Assembly (NCBI GenBank): GCA_021737405.1
Contig: JAIPEG010000029.1
Span: 1-33,415, forward strand
DNA length: 33,415 bases
Direction: 5' to 3'
DNA from: Bacteriovoracaceae bacterium
GTDB lineage: Bacteria; Bdellovibrionota; Bacteriovoracia; Bacteriovoracales; Bacteriovoracaceae
The translations under genes were made by a program, and so were the position numbers. Under the pieces are notes generated by a model, which worked only from the letters and a program-made list of their open reading frames with translations, ran no database searches and was not told the DNA's origin. Positions 24,521 through 33,042 of the stretch are shown here, one piece after another (position 1 is the first letter of the stretch; each line of letters opens with the position of its first letter).

Positions 24521-25126
24521 TTACTTAAGTTTTCCAAAGTATTCTTTTGATCCAACAGGGTCGGGCTTCATAGTGTCATCACCCTCAGTCCAGCCAGCAG
24601 GACAAACTTCACCATGCTTTGCAGTGTACTGGTAGCCAGAAACAAGACGAGCGAACTCTTCTACGTTACGACCAACACTTAGGTTGTTGATACTCATGTG
24701 TTGAACAATATCTTTGTCATCAATAACGTATGTCGCACGAAACGCAACAGCTCCGTCCATAAGACAGCCGTAGTCAGTAGCGATTTTCTTAGTAACGTCA
24801 GCAAGAAGTGGGTATTTAAGCTCGCCAACACCGCCTTCATCAACAGGAGTTTGAGTCCATTTAAGGTGAGAAAATTCAGAGTCGATTGAACAACCAATAA
24901 CCTCACAACCTAATTTCTTATAGAGGTCGATTTTATCAGAGAAAGCAACAAGCTCAGTTGGACAAACAAACGTGAAGTCTAAAGGGTAAAAGAAAAGAAC
25001 TTTCCACTTTCCTTTGTAATCAGATAATGAAATTTCTTGAATGTCGCCATTAATAACAGCGTTTCCTTTGAAGTCTGGGGCTTTCTTTCCAACAAGAGTC
25101 CAGGGAGTTGAAGTTTCAATTGTCAT
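24521..25126 (-). CDS. Typical 2-Cys peroxiredoxin (AhpC/PRDX1-like)
   Basis: Reduces peroxides through a peroxidatic cysteine. 201 aa. The active site P48-L-D-F-T52-F-V-C55-P gives the PxxxTxxC motif; the supporting Arg is R130 in FRATY. The resolving Cys is C175 in HGEVCPAGW. The C-terminus KPDPVGSKEYFGKL carries a YF motif (196-197), and a GGVG (98-101) stands where sensitive eukaryotic peroxiredoxins have GGLG. ATG 25126 has AAGGAGA 7 bases upstream. It is monocistronic or leads the downstream minus-strand genes by read-through of the weak terminator. The reductase partner (AhpF or thioredoxin) is not in the window. Confidence 0.95.
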   Translation of the reverse strand: MTIETSTPWTLVGKKAPDFKGNAVINGDIQEISLSDYKGKWKVLFFYPLDFTFVCPTELVAFSDKIDLYKKLGCEVIGCSIDSEFSHLKWTQTPVDEGGVGELKYPLLADVTKKIATDYGCLMDGAVAFRATYVIDDKDIVQHMSINNLSVGRNVEEFARLVSGYQYTAKHGEVCPAGWTEGDDTMKPDPVGSKEYFGKLK

Positions 25127-25509
25127 AAAATTCTCCTTAAAAAGTTTGACCAGTTAGACCGGGGTCCATAAAGGTTATTTTAAATTAGGGGTATTTTGCC
25201 TTAGTTTAAGCAAAATCACGATAGGAGAAGGCCTAGACAATAGCAAGCTGCCAAGGGTTACAGGGGAGTATTCTAGTTGGTCTTTGTTGGGATGGTGCAT
25301 AGCATACCTCGTCGTCAGCAAAAACTTTATAATTCTAGACACCTATGGCCTTGTGAGGCTTGTATTAATTTTAAGTCACTTTTATTCTATGAAGCTAAAG
25401 AACTGCACAGGACAGGACGAAAAGCTTTAGTGAAATCAATAATTTTGAGACTTATGCATTGATGAACCTTTGTAGGTTCACAATGTTTGCGGCACCAGGA
25501 GCGTAGAAT
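25127..25509. other. Divergent intergenic region between peroxiredoxin and clpP
   Basis: 383 bases without a convincing gene. The frame at 25277-25462 has no SD and no family resemblance. Promoters for both flanking genes must lie here, but I cannot place them firmly. The notable element is the inverted repeat at 25463-25480. Confidence 0.5.
25463..25480 (+). promoter_or_regulatory. Perfect inverted repeat upstream of clpP
   Basis: TGAACCT (25463-25469), TTGT, AGGTTCA (25474-25480). This 7-bp dyad lies 29 bases before the clpP ATG and 16 bases before its AGGAG SD. It could be an operator or a 5' UTR hairpin. It does not match the Bacillus-type SOS box GAAC-N4-GTTC (spacing is N8). Confidence 0.45.
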
Positions 25510-26151
25510 ATGAACGATTCAAATGGAAACAACCCCTTTCCCTCGATGCACATTCCTAATCCGATTGTAATTGAGCAAACGGCACGAGGAGAGAGGCAGT
25601 ATGATATTTACTCTCGACTCTTAATTGATAGGATTGTCTTTTTAGGCACCCAAGTAAACGACGTCGTCGCCAATCTCTTGATTGCTCAGATGCTTTTCTT
25701 AGAGCAGAACAATCCAGAAGATCCTATTCACTTTTACATTAATAGCCCGGGTGGATCTGTATACGCAGGTCTTGGTATTTACGATATTATGCAACACATT
25801 TCTTGTCCGGTTTATACTTACTGTGTAGGTATGGCCGCTTCAATGGGATCACTTTTGCTAAGTGCTGGTGAGGCAGGCTTTCGTCATGCTCTTCCTCACT
25901 CACGAATCATGATTCACCAACCACTCGGTGGAGCACGAGGGCAGTGTTCTGATATTCAAATTCAGGCGGAAGAAATCCAAACTCTAAAAGACCAGTTAAA
26001 TGGTATTTATATTAAGCATTCTCCTAAAGAGCTTTCAAAGGCTCAGATTGAAGAGTGGACTGATCGTGATAATTACCTTGATCCAGTTAAGGCCGTATCG
26101 ATGGGACTTATTGATCAGGTGATTAATCCAAAAGGTAAAGTAAAAGCATAA
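25510..26151 (+). CDS. clpP: ATP-dependent Clp protease proteolytic subunit ClpP
   Basis: Serine protease that forms the two-ring chamber served by ClpX and ClpA. 213 aa. Catalytic triad: S111 in [12 protein letters not shown]136 in [12 protein letters not shown]187 in [23 protein letters not shown] (78-93) is the oxyanion strand. The N-terminus [24 protein letters not shown] is standard; the preceding 14 residues are a possible propeptide. ATG 25510 follows AGGAG by 8 bases. clpX starts 34 bases downstream. No tig gene precedes it, unlike the frequent tig-clpP-clpX order. Confidence 0.97.
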   Translation: MNDSNGNNPFPSMHIPNPIVIEQTARGERQYDIYSRLLIDRIVFLGTQVNDVVANLLIAQMLFLEQNNPEDPIHFYINSPGGSVYAGLGIYDIMQHISCPVYTYCVGMAASMGSLLLSAGEAGFRHALPHSRIMIHQPLGGARGQCSDIQIQAEEIQTLKDQLNGIYIKHSPKELSKAQIEEWTDRDNYLDPVKAVSMGLIDQVINPKGKVKA

Positions 26152-26185
26152 TAGTTATAAAGTAAGTAGAGAAAAGGAATAAAAG

Positions 26186-27490
26186 ATGGCCAAAGAAAAA
26201 GGCAGCTACAACAACACTCTTCATTGCAACTTTTGTGGAAAGTCTCAAAAGGAAGTCAAAAAGCTTATCGCTGGTCCAGGTGTTTATATCTGTGATGAAT
26301 GTATTGAGCTTTGTAATGACATCATTTTTGAAGATTCACTGAAAAATACTTCTAAGGCAAGTTTGGATAATGTTCCAAAGCCTCATGAAATCAAACTCCA
26401 CCTTGATCAATATGTTATTGGCCAAGATAGAGCGAAGAAGATTATTTCAGTCGCCGTTCACAATCACTATAAGAGAATTTCTCATGGTGGTGGAAAAGGT
26501 AAGGACGAGGTTGAATTAGCGAAATCAAATATCCTTCTTGCAGGACCGACTGGTTCTGGTAAGACTTTGATCGCTCAGTCACTCGCGAAATATCTTAACG
26601 TTCCATTTGCTATTGCAGATGCTACTTCCTTAACGGAAGCAGGATATGTTGGAGAAGACGTTGAGAATATTATTCTGAACCTTCTTCAAGCATGTGATTA
26701 CGATGTTGAAAGAGCAGAACGCGGTATCGTTTATATCGATGAGATTGATAAGATCGCGAGAAAGTCTGAGAATACATCAATTACGAGAGACGTCTCTGGT
26801 GAGGGTGTTCAGCAAGCTCTTTTAAAACTTGTTGAAGGAACTGTTGCTTCAGTACCTCCAAAAGGTGGAAGAAAGCATCCTCAACAAGAATTTATTCAAG
26901 TAAATACAAAGAACATCCTCTTCATAGTAGCGGGTGCCTTTGTTGGTCTTGAAAAAATCATTGAAAAGAGAATGACTAAGAGACCTCTAGGACTTACGGC
27001 CAAAGCTAATGAGTCTGAGAAGTCAGTTGTCGAAAAACTCGGTGGTATTGAGTCTGAAGATTTAAGTCGCTTTGGTCTTATCCCTGAATTCATTGGGCGA
27101 TTGCCTGTGAACGCACTCTTACAAGAACTAGATGAGGAAGCCCTCGTTAGAATTTTAATAGAACCAAGAAATGCTATTACAAAGCAGTATCAAAAGCTTT
27201 TTGAAATGGATGGTATTTCAATCGAGTTTGAACAAGATGCTTTAGTCGAGGTTGCAAAAATTGCGATTAAGAAAAAAACAGGTGCTCGTGGCCTGAGAGC
27301 TATTCTAGAGCAGACGATGCTAGATATAATGTATGAGATTCCCTCTAACGATAAGGTTAATAAAGTTATCCTAACAAGGGCATCTATTCTTGGAGAAGAG
27401 AGTCCCAAGCTCATTGAAGGCGATAGGATTCCTCCAAAGCCAGAAGAAGCGACTTCTTTTGGGGCAAAAAAGTCTATTGAATCGGCCTAA
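26186..27490 (+). CDS. clpX: ATP-dependent Clp protease ATP-binding subunit ClpX
   Basis: AAA+ unfoldase partner of ClpP. 434 aa. N-terminal C4 zinc domain (C14, C17, C36, C39 in LHCNFCGKS and [10 protein letters not shown]), Walker A GPTGSGKT (120-127), [10 protein letters not shown] pore-loop region (151-160), Walker [10 protein letters not shown] (181-189), [13 protein letters not shown] (228-239), [13 protein letters not shown] sensor 2 region, [11 protein letters not shown]-terminal domain. The ClpP-docking loop reads PLGL (267-270) where E. coli has IGF, a conservative variant also seen as LGL/IGL in other Clp ATPases. ATG 26186 has an AAAGGAAT SD. It ends at a strong terminator. Confidence 0.97.
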   Translation: MAKEKGSYNNTLHCNFCGKSQKEVKKLIAGPGVYICDECIELCNDIIFEDSLKNTSKASLDNVPKPHEIKLHLDQYVIGQDRAKKIISVAVHNHYKRISHGGGKGKDEVELAKSNILLAGPTGSGKTLIAQSLAKYLNVPFAIADATSLTEAGYVGEDVENIILNLLQACDYDVERAERGIVYIDEIDKIARKSENTSITRDVSGEGVQQALLKLVEGTVASVPPKGGRKHPQQEFIQVNTKNILFIVAGAFVGLEKIIEKRMTKRPLGLTAKANESEKSVVEKLGGIESEDLSRFGLIPEFIGRLPVNALLQELDEEALVRILIEPRNAITKQYQKLFEMDGISIEFEQDALVEVAKIAIKKKTGARGLRAILEQTMLDIMYEIPSNDKVNKVILTRASILGEESPKLIEGDRIPPKPEEATSFGAKKSIESA

Positions 27491-27536
27491 ATAGCTCAGG
27501 TTTTTTGGTTCAAAAGCAAAAAAATTATCAACTCAC

Positions 27537-27570
27537 AAAAGCTGTCATTTCCCGTGACAGCTTTTTTTTT
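27537..27570 (+). terminator. Rho-independent terminator after clpX
   Basis: AAAAGCTGTCA (27537-27547), 7-base loop, TGACAGCTTTT (27555-27565) and a run of T to 27570. The A run on the other side makes it bidirectional in principle. Confidence 0.95.
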
Positions 27571-27788
27571 GCCTTAAAATGGCTTCAGAGCCCATGAGGA
27601 AGGGCTCTTGGCAAGTTGGACAATTGCTAAGGCCCTGTAAACAGAAACTTTTTCTGGGTAATAAAGGCCTACATATTTTTTTTGAAATCAGTTTGGAAAT
27701 AAGGTTAAAATAATAACAAGACTTCAAAATCCGCAGAGTCATGGAGGAATCGGGGTTTTGGTAAAAGGTCTGTCGTACAGGAGGTACA
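27571..27788 (+). other. lon upstream region with hairpin
   Basis: 218 bases separate the clpX terminator from lon, so lon has its own promoter, which I cannot place with confidence. A hairpin GAGCCC (27588-27593), 8-base loop, GGGCTC (27602-27607) follows the terminator; it has no T run. The SD CAGGAGGT lies just before ATG 27789. Confidence 0.4.
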
Positions 27789-30200
27789 ATGTCTGGAAAA
27801 TCGAACGAGAGTAAAACACGTTTCCCTCTACTCCCGCTTAGAGATGTCATCATCTTTCCCCACATGGTTGTTCCGCTCTTCGTTGGGCGAGAAAAATCAA
27901 TTGCTGCTCTAGAAGAGGCCGCAAAGAATAATAATGAATTATTCCTTGTTACTCAAAAGGATGCCAGCGTTCTGAACCCAGATAGGGAAGATATCTATAA
28001 TGTCGGAACAGTTGTTAATATCATTCAGATGTTGAGGCTCCCTGATAATACCGTAAAGGTTCTTATTGAAGGGAAGTACCGTGCGAAGATTGATAATTTT
28101 GAAGCTTCACCTGAAGGTTATTGGGCGCAGGTTTCAAAATGCATGTCTTCTACTGACAGTGCTGTAAACCTTGAAGCTACGATGAGAAGTATCAAAGCGA
28201 TCTTCGAGCAATACGTAAAATTAAATAAAAGGATTCCACCTGAGCTACTCATGAGTATCAGCTCAATTACAGATCCTTCACGATTGGCAGACATAATTGT
28301 TGCTCACCTTAGTATGAAGATTCCTGAAAAGCAGGAAATCCTTGAAGCAACAGACGTTGAGAAAAGACTTCGCCTCCTCCTAGAAAAAATGCAGGGTGAA
28401 ATTGAAATCATTAACGTTGAAAGACGTATTCGTTCACGAGTTAAGACTCAAATGGAAAAAAGCCAGAAAGAGTACTATCTCAATGAACAAATGAATGCCA
28501 TCCAAAAAGAGCTTGGCCATAAAGACGAGAAATCTGAAATTCAAGAAATGGAAGAAAAACTCGAAGCTAAGAATATGCCAAAAGAGGCCAAGGATAAGGT
28601 CAGAAAAGAAGTTAAGAAGCTCAAGTCCATGTCTCCGATGTCAGCAGAAGCTGCTGTTGTCAGAAACTATGTTGACTGGATGCTTGGTCTTCCTTGGTTT
28701 GAATACACAGAAGATAATAATTCAGTACCACACGCACGAGAAGTTTTAGAAGAACATCATTACGGGATGCAAGATGTTAAGGACAGAATTGTCGAGTATC
28801 TTGCAGTCCGTTCTCTTCTTAAAGAAGAAGGAAAAGGGACAATCCTTTGTCTTGCCGGGCCTCCAGGGGTTGGTAAAACTTCTATTGCACGTTCTCTCGC
28901 CGATTCTCTGGGAAGAAGTTTTCAGAGAATCTCCCTCGGCGGGGTTCGTGATGAATCAGAAATTCGTGGCCACAGAAGAACTTATGTGGGAGCGATGCCT
29001 GGGAAAATTATCAATGCCCTTAAAAAGGCAGGGACATCAAACCCAGTCATTCTTCTTGATGAAATCGATAAGATGACATCAGACATGAGGGGGGATCCAG
29101 CTTCTGCAATGCTTGAAGTTCTTGATCCTGAGCAAAACAAAAACTTTGGGGATCACTACATTGAAGTAGAGTATGACCTTTCAAAAGTTATGTTTATTAT
29201 GACGGCCAATGATCTTTCACAAGTTCCAGGACCTTTGAGAGATAGAATGGAGATCATCAATGTAACGGGTTACACTCCTCAGGAAAAACTCCAAATTGGT
29301 AAGAGCTATCTTCTACCTAAGGCCTGTAAAAATAATGGTCTTGATGATTATGAAGTCAATATGACGGACAAGGTAGCTGTTGAGGCCATTAGAGGCTGGA
29401 CAAAAGAAGCTGGTGTTAGGGGCTATGAAAGGCTACTAAACACAGTTTGTCGAAAAATTGCTACTGAAGTGGTTGAAAAAGGTCACGAAGTTGGTAAGAA
29501 GTTTAAAGTGACGTCTAAACAACTTCCAAAATTTTTGGGAGCGAAAAGATTTACTGATACCGACACTGAGCAAGAGCCACAAGTTGGTCTTGTTAATGGT
29601 TTGGCCTGGACTTCTGTTGGAGGAGAGCTTCTTCACATTGAAGTCGTGACAACTCCTGGTAAAGGACAAATCCAAATTACTGGTAAACTTGGTGAAGTGA
29701 TGCAAGAGTCGGCGAAAGCTTCTCTTAGTTACGTCAGAAGTATCAGTGATAGGCTAGGGATTTCACCAGAGTGGTATGATAAGAATGATATTCATATCCA
29801 TGTTCCTGAAGGGGCAACTCCAAAAGATGGTCCTTCTGCTGGTGTGACTATGGTGACGGCACTAACATCTGCGATTACTGGTATTAAAGTTCAGCAGTAT
29901 GTGGCCATGACCGGGGAAGTAACCATTCGCGGACGAGTTCTACCAATTGGTGGTCTTAAGGAAAAATTGCTTGCTGCAAAACAGGCGGGCATTACAACTG
30001 TTCTTATTCCGGCCAAAAATGAGAAGGATTTAAATGAGATTCCAGATGAAATCAAATCTGGGATAACAGTGATTCCTTGCTCTCAGGTGGAAGAAGTGCT
30101 TAAAGTTGCCCTAGAATTGAATCAACCTGAAAAGTTCATGCAGGTCGTGGGTCTTAAAGTTCTCACTGGAGAGGAGCCCTCAACTCAGGTCGCCAACTAA
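27789..30200 (+). CDS. lon: ATP-dependent protease La (Lon)
   Basis: Hexameric AAA+ serine protease degrading misfolded and regulatory proteins. 803 aa, close to E. coli Lon (784). N-terminal LAN domain starting FPLLPLRDVIIFPHMVVPLFVGR, coiled-coil region around YYLNEQMNAIQKELG, Walker A GPPGVGKT (357-364), GGVRDESEIRGHRRTYVGAMPG, Walker B NPVILLDEIDK, and the Ser-Lys dyad S683 in DGPSAGVTM and K726 in GGLKEKLLA. The 43-residue spacing between the two equals that of E. coli S679/K722. ATG 27789 has CAGGAGGT. It is monocistronic with its own terminator. Confidence 0.98.
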   Translation: MSGKSNESKTRFPLLPLRDVIIFPHMVVPLFVGREKSIAALEEAAKNNNELFLVTQKDASVLNPDREDIYNVGTVVNIIQMLRLPDNTVKVLIEGKYRAKIDNFEASPEGYWAQVSKCMSSTDSAVNLEATMRSIKAIFEQYVKLNKRIPPELLMSISSITDPSRLADIIVAHLSMKIPEKQEILEATDVEKRLRLLLEKMQGEIEIINVERRIRSRVKTQMEKSQKEYYLNEQMNAIQKELGHKDEKSEIQEMEEKLEAKNMPKEAKDKVRKEVKKLKSMSPMSAEAAVVRNYVDWMLGLPWFEYTEDNNSVPHAREVLEEHHYGMQDVKDRIVEYLAVRSLLKEEGKGTILCLAGPPGVGKTSIARSLADSLGRSFQRISLGGVRDESEIRGHRRTYVGAMPGKIINALKKAGTSNPVILLDEIDKMTSDMRGDPASAMLEVLDPEQNKNFGDHYIEVEYDLSKVMFIMTANDLSQVPGPLRDRMEIINVTGYTPQEKLQIGKSYLLPKACKNNGLDDYEVNMTDKVAVEAIRGWTKEAGVRGYERLLNTVCRKIATEVVEKGHEVGKKFKVTSKQLPKFLGAKRFTDTDTEQEPQVGLVNGLAWTSVGGELLHIEVVTTPGKGQIQITGKLGEVMQESAKASLSYVRSISDRLGISPEWYDKNDIHIHVPEGATPKDGPSAGVTMVTALTSAITGIKVQQYVAMTGEVTIRGRVLPIGGLKEKLLAAKQAGITTVLIPAKNEKDLNEIPDEIKSGITVIPCSQVEEVLKVALELNQPEKFMQVVGLKVLTGEEPSTQVAN

Positions 30201-30224
30201 GTTTAAAGCTAAATATTTGAAATG

Positions 30225-30249
30225 AGGGGCCTTTTAGGCCCCTTTTTTT
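30225..30249 (+). terminator. Rho-independent terminator after lon
   Basis: AGGGGCCT (30225-30232), short loop, AGGCCCCT (30236-30243) and a T run to 30249. Confidence 0.95.
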
Positions 30250-30269
30250 ATATAATGGCAGAAAATCCG

Positions 30270-30298
30270 TTGACATCATTATCACTTTTTCTTAAATT
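30270..30298 (+). promoter_or_regulatory. sigma70 promoter of tRNA-Val
   Basis: Perfect -35 TTGACA (30270-30275), a 17-base spacer, and -10 TAAATT (30293-30298). The predicted start is about 20 bases before the tRNA 5' end. Confidence 0.75.
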
Positions 30299-30324
30299 GC
30301 CTTCTACCGAATCTATTAAGAATC

Positions 30325-30399
30325 GGGCGTGTAGCTCAGTGGGAGAGCGCTGCCCTTACAAGGCAGATGTCGCAGGTTCAATCCCTGCCACGCCCACCA
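30325..30399 (+). tRNA. tRNA-Val (anticodon UAC)
   Basis: 75 bases including an encoded CCA. Acceptor GGGCGTG pairs with CACGCCC. D stem GCTC/GAGC has a short 7-base loop. The anticodon stem CTGCC/GGCAG encloses loop CTTACAA, anticodon TAC (UAC in RNA), reading GUA and other Val codons. The T stem GCAGG/CCTGC has loop TTCAATC; the A-box and B-box-like sequences are intact. It is a single gene with its own promoter and terminator. A translated frame across it is an artefact. Confidence 0.97.
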
Positions 30400-30411
30400 G
30401 AAATATTGAAA

Positions 30412-30436
30412 AGCCACCTGAAAGGGTGGCTTTTTT
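30412..30436 (+). terminator. Rho-independent terminator after tRNA-Val
   Basis: GCCACC (30413-30418), 6-base loop, GGTGGC (30425-30430), six T (30431-30436). It lies 13 bases after the CCA end. Confidence 0.92.
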
Positions 30437-30512
30437 CGTTTTTCAGCAGACAAGATTGATGTGGAGAACTTTTATTTTGTTGAAGATGGGAAATTAACGG
30501 GGCTTACACGAT

Positions 30513-30547
30513 TTCAAAAATTAGGGAGGTGAATGTCCTCCCTAATC
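30513..30547 (-). terminator. Terminator after the exported His/Cys protein gene
   Basis: On the minus strand ATTAGGGAGG (30547-30538), 7-base loop, CCTCCCTAAT (30530-30521), then TTTTGAAA. A 10-bp perfect stem that lies 10 bases past the stop at 30558. Confidence 0.85.
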
Positions 30548-30557
30548 AATTTAAAAA

Positions 30558-31826
30558 TTAGAGTTGCTCAAAACCTTTTTTGAACGCAAGATATTCACGA
30601 ACAATTGTTGTTGGGTTTTGATTTACTTTAGTGTCTAAGTGACAGGTACCAGGTTTTGGTCCACTTCTTCCAAAGAGTCTTTTTTGCTTACAGACGACTT
30701 CAGCATCGCACTTTTTAAAATCACAGTTGAGAGCATTTCCAGGGTGGGCCTTGAAAACATTGTCTCCACGGGCAACGGCACTTTTAATTCCTTCTACACA
30801 AGAGTCAAAATAGTTTGAATCTTTTGCTGTAGAGCAGAGGTAATCAAAAACTTTTGCTTCATAGGTTGCCCAACTTGGTTTTTGAGTAGGAGCAGTTACC
30901 GCTTGAAAGCTTAAGATACTATTGGCCATTCCTTTAAAACAAGACTTGTCAGCATTTGGATAGTTACAAAAGAACTTATAGAAACTAAGTCCACCTTCTT
31001 TAAAGTTACCCCAGTAAGAACCGTAATTATTTCTTTGAGGCTTCATTCTCCAGCAAACACCTTCACTACATGAAGCCGCTGATTCAAAGTTTACAGCATT
31101 TTCAAGGGACCACTCTGATTGGGTTCTATCTGGTTTCTTGTACCATTTTCCATCTGCTTGAAGTCTTTCAAAAAGACTTCCCGTTAAAGCTCCACTTACA
31201 GGAATGCCCCATAACTTCGAAAGATCAGGAGCAAGTATGAAGCCGCCGTTACAGCCATTGAGTGTGGCGTAGGCACCAGGAATAAATTTTGATTTAAGTT
31301 TAGCAAAACCATCACTTGCATACATAGACGCATCTTTCTTTCCAAGCCTTAAGGCCCAAGGGCTTGAGTGACCGTAGAAGTCAAAGCTTGCGATCTTTTC
31401 AAATTTAAGCATCTGGCTTAAAAGCTGGCCAGCCGTTAGTTTGCTACCAACATTTTCTAAAATAGGAAGATTGAAGCGAGCAAAAACTTCTTCTTGAGAA
31501 GCTTTGATAACATCTGGCTGAGAGATGATAACAACCTGGTGAGTTGGATAGAGTTTACGATACATTTTTGCTCTTAAAAGAGTTGTTTGAAAAAATTGAT
31601 CGGACTCATCTCCCATGGCAGAACCTGGGACAAGAATATGTGTGATTTTTTTATAAGAAAAATTTTGTGGCTCAAAAGTTCCCACAAGATAATTATCGCG
31701 ACCTTTTCTTATCGTGGATTCGCTCTCCCATTTGGCCGCATTTTGATCCATTGGAAAGGGCTCTTGAGAAAAGATAGATGTGGAAAACATAAGTCCAAAA
31801 ATGAGGACTGATTTTATTTTATGCAT
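30558..31826 (-). CDS. Exported protein with clan CD-like His/Cys motif
   Basis: 422 residues. The signal peptide MHKIKSVLIFGLMFSTSIFS is cleaved near residue 20. The core has an alternating strand/helix layout: ITHILVPGSAMGDE (61-74), QVVIISQPD (97-105), IASFDFYGHSSPW (145-157; H153), then AYATLNGCNGGF (185-196; C192). A strand ending in H-[GS] and a second strand ending in [AN]-G-C about 40 residues later is the catalytic layout of clan CD cysteine peptidases (caspase, CHAT, gingipain, C11). Whether it is an active peptidase is inference. The C-terminal half is Cys-rich (about twelve Cys), suggesting disulfides in the periplasm or outside. No family is recognised. It is divergent from an NlpC-like exported gene. 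Confidence 0.65.
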   Translation of the reverse strand: MHKIKSVLIFGLMFSTSIFSQEPFPMDQNAAKWESESTIRKGRDNYLVGTFEPQNFSYKKITHILVPGSAMGDESDQFFQTTLLRAKMYRKLYPTHQVVIISQPDVIKASQEEVFARFNLPILENVGSKLTAGQLLSQMLKFEKIASFDFYGHSSPWALRLGKKDASMYASDGFAKLKSKFIPGAYATLNGCNGGFILAPDLSKLWGIPVSGALTGSLFERLQADGKWYKKPDRTQSEWSLENAVNFESAASCSEGVCWRMKPQRNNYGSYWGNFKEGGLSFYKFFCNYPNADKSCFKGMANSILSFQAVTAPTQKPSWATYEAKVFDYLCSTAKDSNYFDSCVEGIKSAVARGDNVFKAHPGNALNCDFKKCDAEVVCKQKRLFGRSGPKPGTCHLDTKVNQNPTTIVREYLAFKKGFEQL

Positions 31827-31986
31827 GTAGTAACTCCCTATAAATGTCTATTGATCGGACCATATAAGTGTCTGAAAAGATAAGTAAGGGAAATCGTTTG
31901 GGCGGGTAAATTTTATTGATAAAGAAATGACAGGGTGTTTATTGAAATTTAATAAAAACATGGGGTTAGGTGCGAGGTGAAGTGTC

Positions 31987-32016
31987 GTAATTCTAACATG
32001 CTTGTGTAATTAGAAC
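31987..32016 (+). promoter_or_regulatory. Direct repeat in divergent promoter region
   Basis: GTAATTCTAAC (31987-31997) and GTAATTAGAAC (32006-32016) match at 9 of 11 positions and start 19 bases apart. TTCTAA/TTAGAA within them also form an inverted repeat. They sit between two divergent exported-protein genes. Possible regulator site. Confidence 0.3.
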
Positions 32017-32058
32017 CTACCATACGACTCGGTTTGAAAAAGTTTGAGAAGATAGGCC

Positions 32059-32853
32059 ATGATAAAATTAACTCTCTACCTTCTCGTGTCTTCTCTCTTC
32101 GCTAACTACCAAGAGATCTCTCTATCCTTGGATAAAACCAGCTCTCATATTGATGGACCAAATTGTTGGAACGGAGCCCTGTATGCGGCAAATGTTCTTA
32201 AAACGAAGAGATTTATAAATCCTGAGGAGTGGCTCATAAGTCTTAGGGAGCACTGCCAAGAAGTAGAAAATCCAATTGCAGGTGATGTCGGAAGGCTTTT
32301 CCACAAGACAGACGGAGAGGTTCACGGCTTTATTCATTTAGATGAATCGAGTATTTTTGCCAAGCATGGAGAGAGTAGTCAGCACGGTTATCAGATTATG
32401 AGCTATGCTGAAATGCTGAAGCAGTACGGAAAGACTCGTAGTTGCCGCATGAGTGGTAGTGATGATCCAAGCTGTATTCATGAATTGAAATACTACCGCT
32501 GTCACGGTCAGGTCAATTATCCAAGCGAAGTCTTAAGAATCAATCAACTCCTAGAAGAATTTGCTTTCTCAATTGAGACAAAATGGCGATTTAAAGAAAA
32601 TTGTGATGGAGAGATCTTTCAAAGAAGAGACCAAATCCTCTATGAAATTGCTGATGAAATTAAGAAATTGCGATCTTCCTTTTCTTATGAAGACAAGGCA
32701 TTGATGAATGCTCTTGCAGAGTCCTACTCCCACCAAGTTTATAATATGCAAATTAGCCAAAGCCACTTTAGATGTGCCGATAGAGCGAAGCGGAAAAAGT
32801 CCATTGATACTCTTAGAGATGAGCTAAGTCAGTTAAGAGAGCTTCTAAAGTAA
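32059..32853 (+). CDS. Exported NlpC/P60-like (papain-fold) protein
   Basis: 264 residues. There is a short signal peptide (MIKLTLYLLVSSLFA, cleavage near 15). The N-terminal domain has DGPNCWNGALYAANVL (C36 at the start of a helix), PIAGDVGRLFHK (72-83), VHGFIHLDESSIFAKHG (88-104; H89) and YQIMSYAEML. This order, Cys-helix, 'aGDvg..', then His-strand with 'HgfIhld...f.K.g', is that of NlpC/P60 amidase-type domains in which Cys and His are catalytic. The C-terminal 100 residues are helical and charged. Peptidoglycan or peptide amide hydrolysis is the family expectation; the substrate is unknown. ATG 32059 has only a weak GATAGG. It stands alone in the plus direction. Confidence 0.7.
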   Translation: MIKLTLYLLVSSLFANYQEISLSLDKTSSHIDGPNCWNGALYAANVLKTKRFINPEEWLISLREHCQEVENPIAGDVGRLFHKTDGEVHGFIHLDESSIFAKHGESSQHGYQIMSYAEMLKQYGKTRSCRMSGSDDPSCIHELKYYRCHGQVNYPSEVLRINQLLEEFAFSIETKWRFKENCDGEIFQRRDQILYEIADEIKKLRSSFSYEDKALMNALAESYSHQVYNMQISQSHFRCADRAKRKKSIDTLRDELSQLRELLK

Positions 32854-32983
32854 TTTACGAAGACTTAAGAAGGCGCCAATATTCCCATTTAAAAAATCAA
32901 GAGGAACCTTTTTTCTCGGTTAAAAGGCGTAACTAAGCGAAACTATTTCTGAATGACATTTCATAAGCTGAAGCCTAGAATTT

Positions 32984-33012
32984 TTGGACTTTCGATTAGC
33001 TTAGGCTAAAAT
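32984..33012 (+). promoter_or_regulatory. Candidate promoter for the mgtC-like gene
   Basis: TTGGAC (32984-32989), 17 bases, TAAAAT (33007-33012). AGCCTA (32972-32977) and TAGGCT (33002-33007) form a 6-bp inverted repeat that brackets the spacer. Confidence 0.4.
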
Positions 33013-33042
33013 AATCTATGAGCAGGATGCTCAAGGAGAACT

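Noticed and set aside
25277..25462. 61-codon frame upstream of clpP
   Set aside because: No SD and no recognisable domain, and it lies within the divergent promoter region.
25463..25480. SOS box (LexA site) before clpP
   Set aside because: GAAC and GTTC are separated by 8 bases, not the 4 of the Gram-positive box, and it is no other LexA motif I know.
30222..30497. 91-codon frame across the lon terminator and tRNA-Val
   Set aside because: It translates the tRNA and two terminators; not a real gene.
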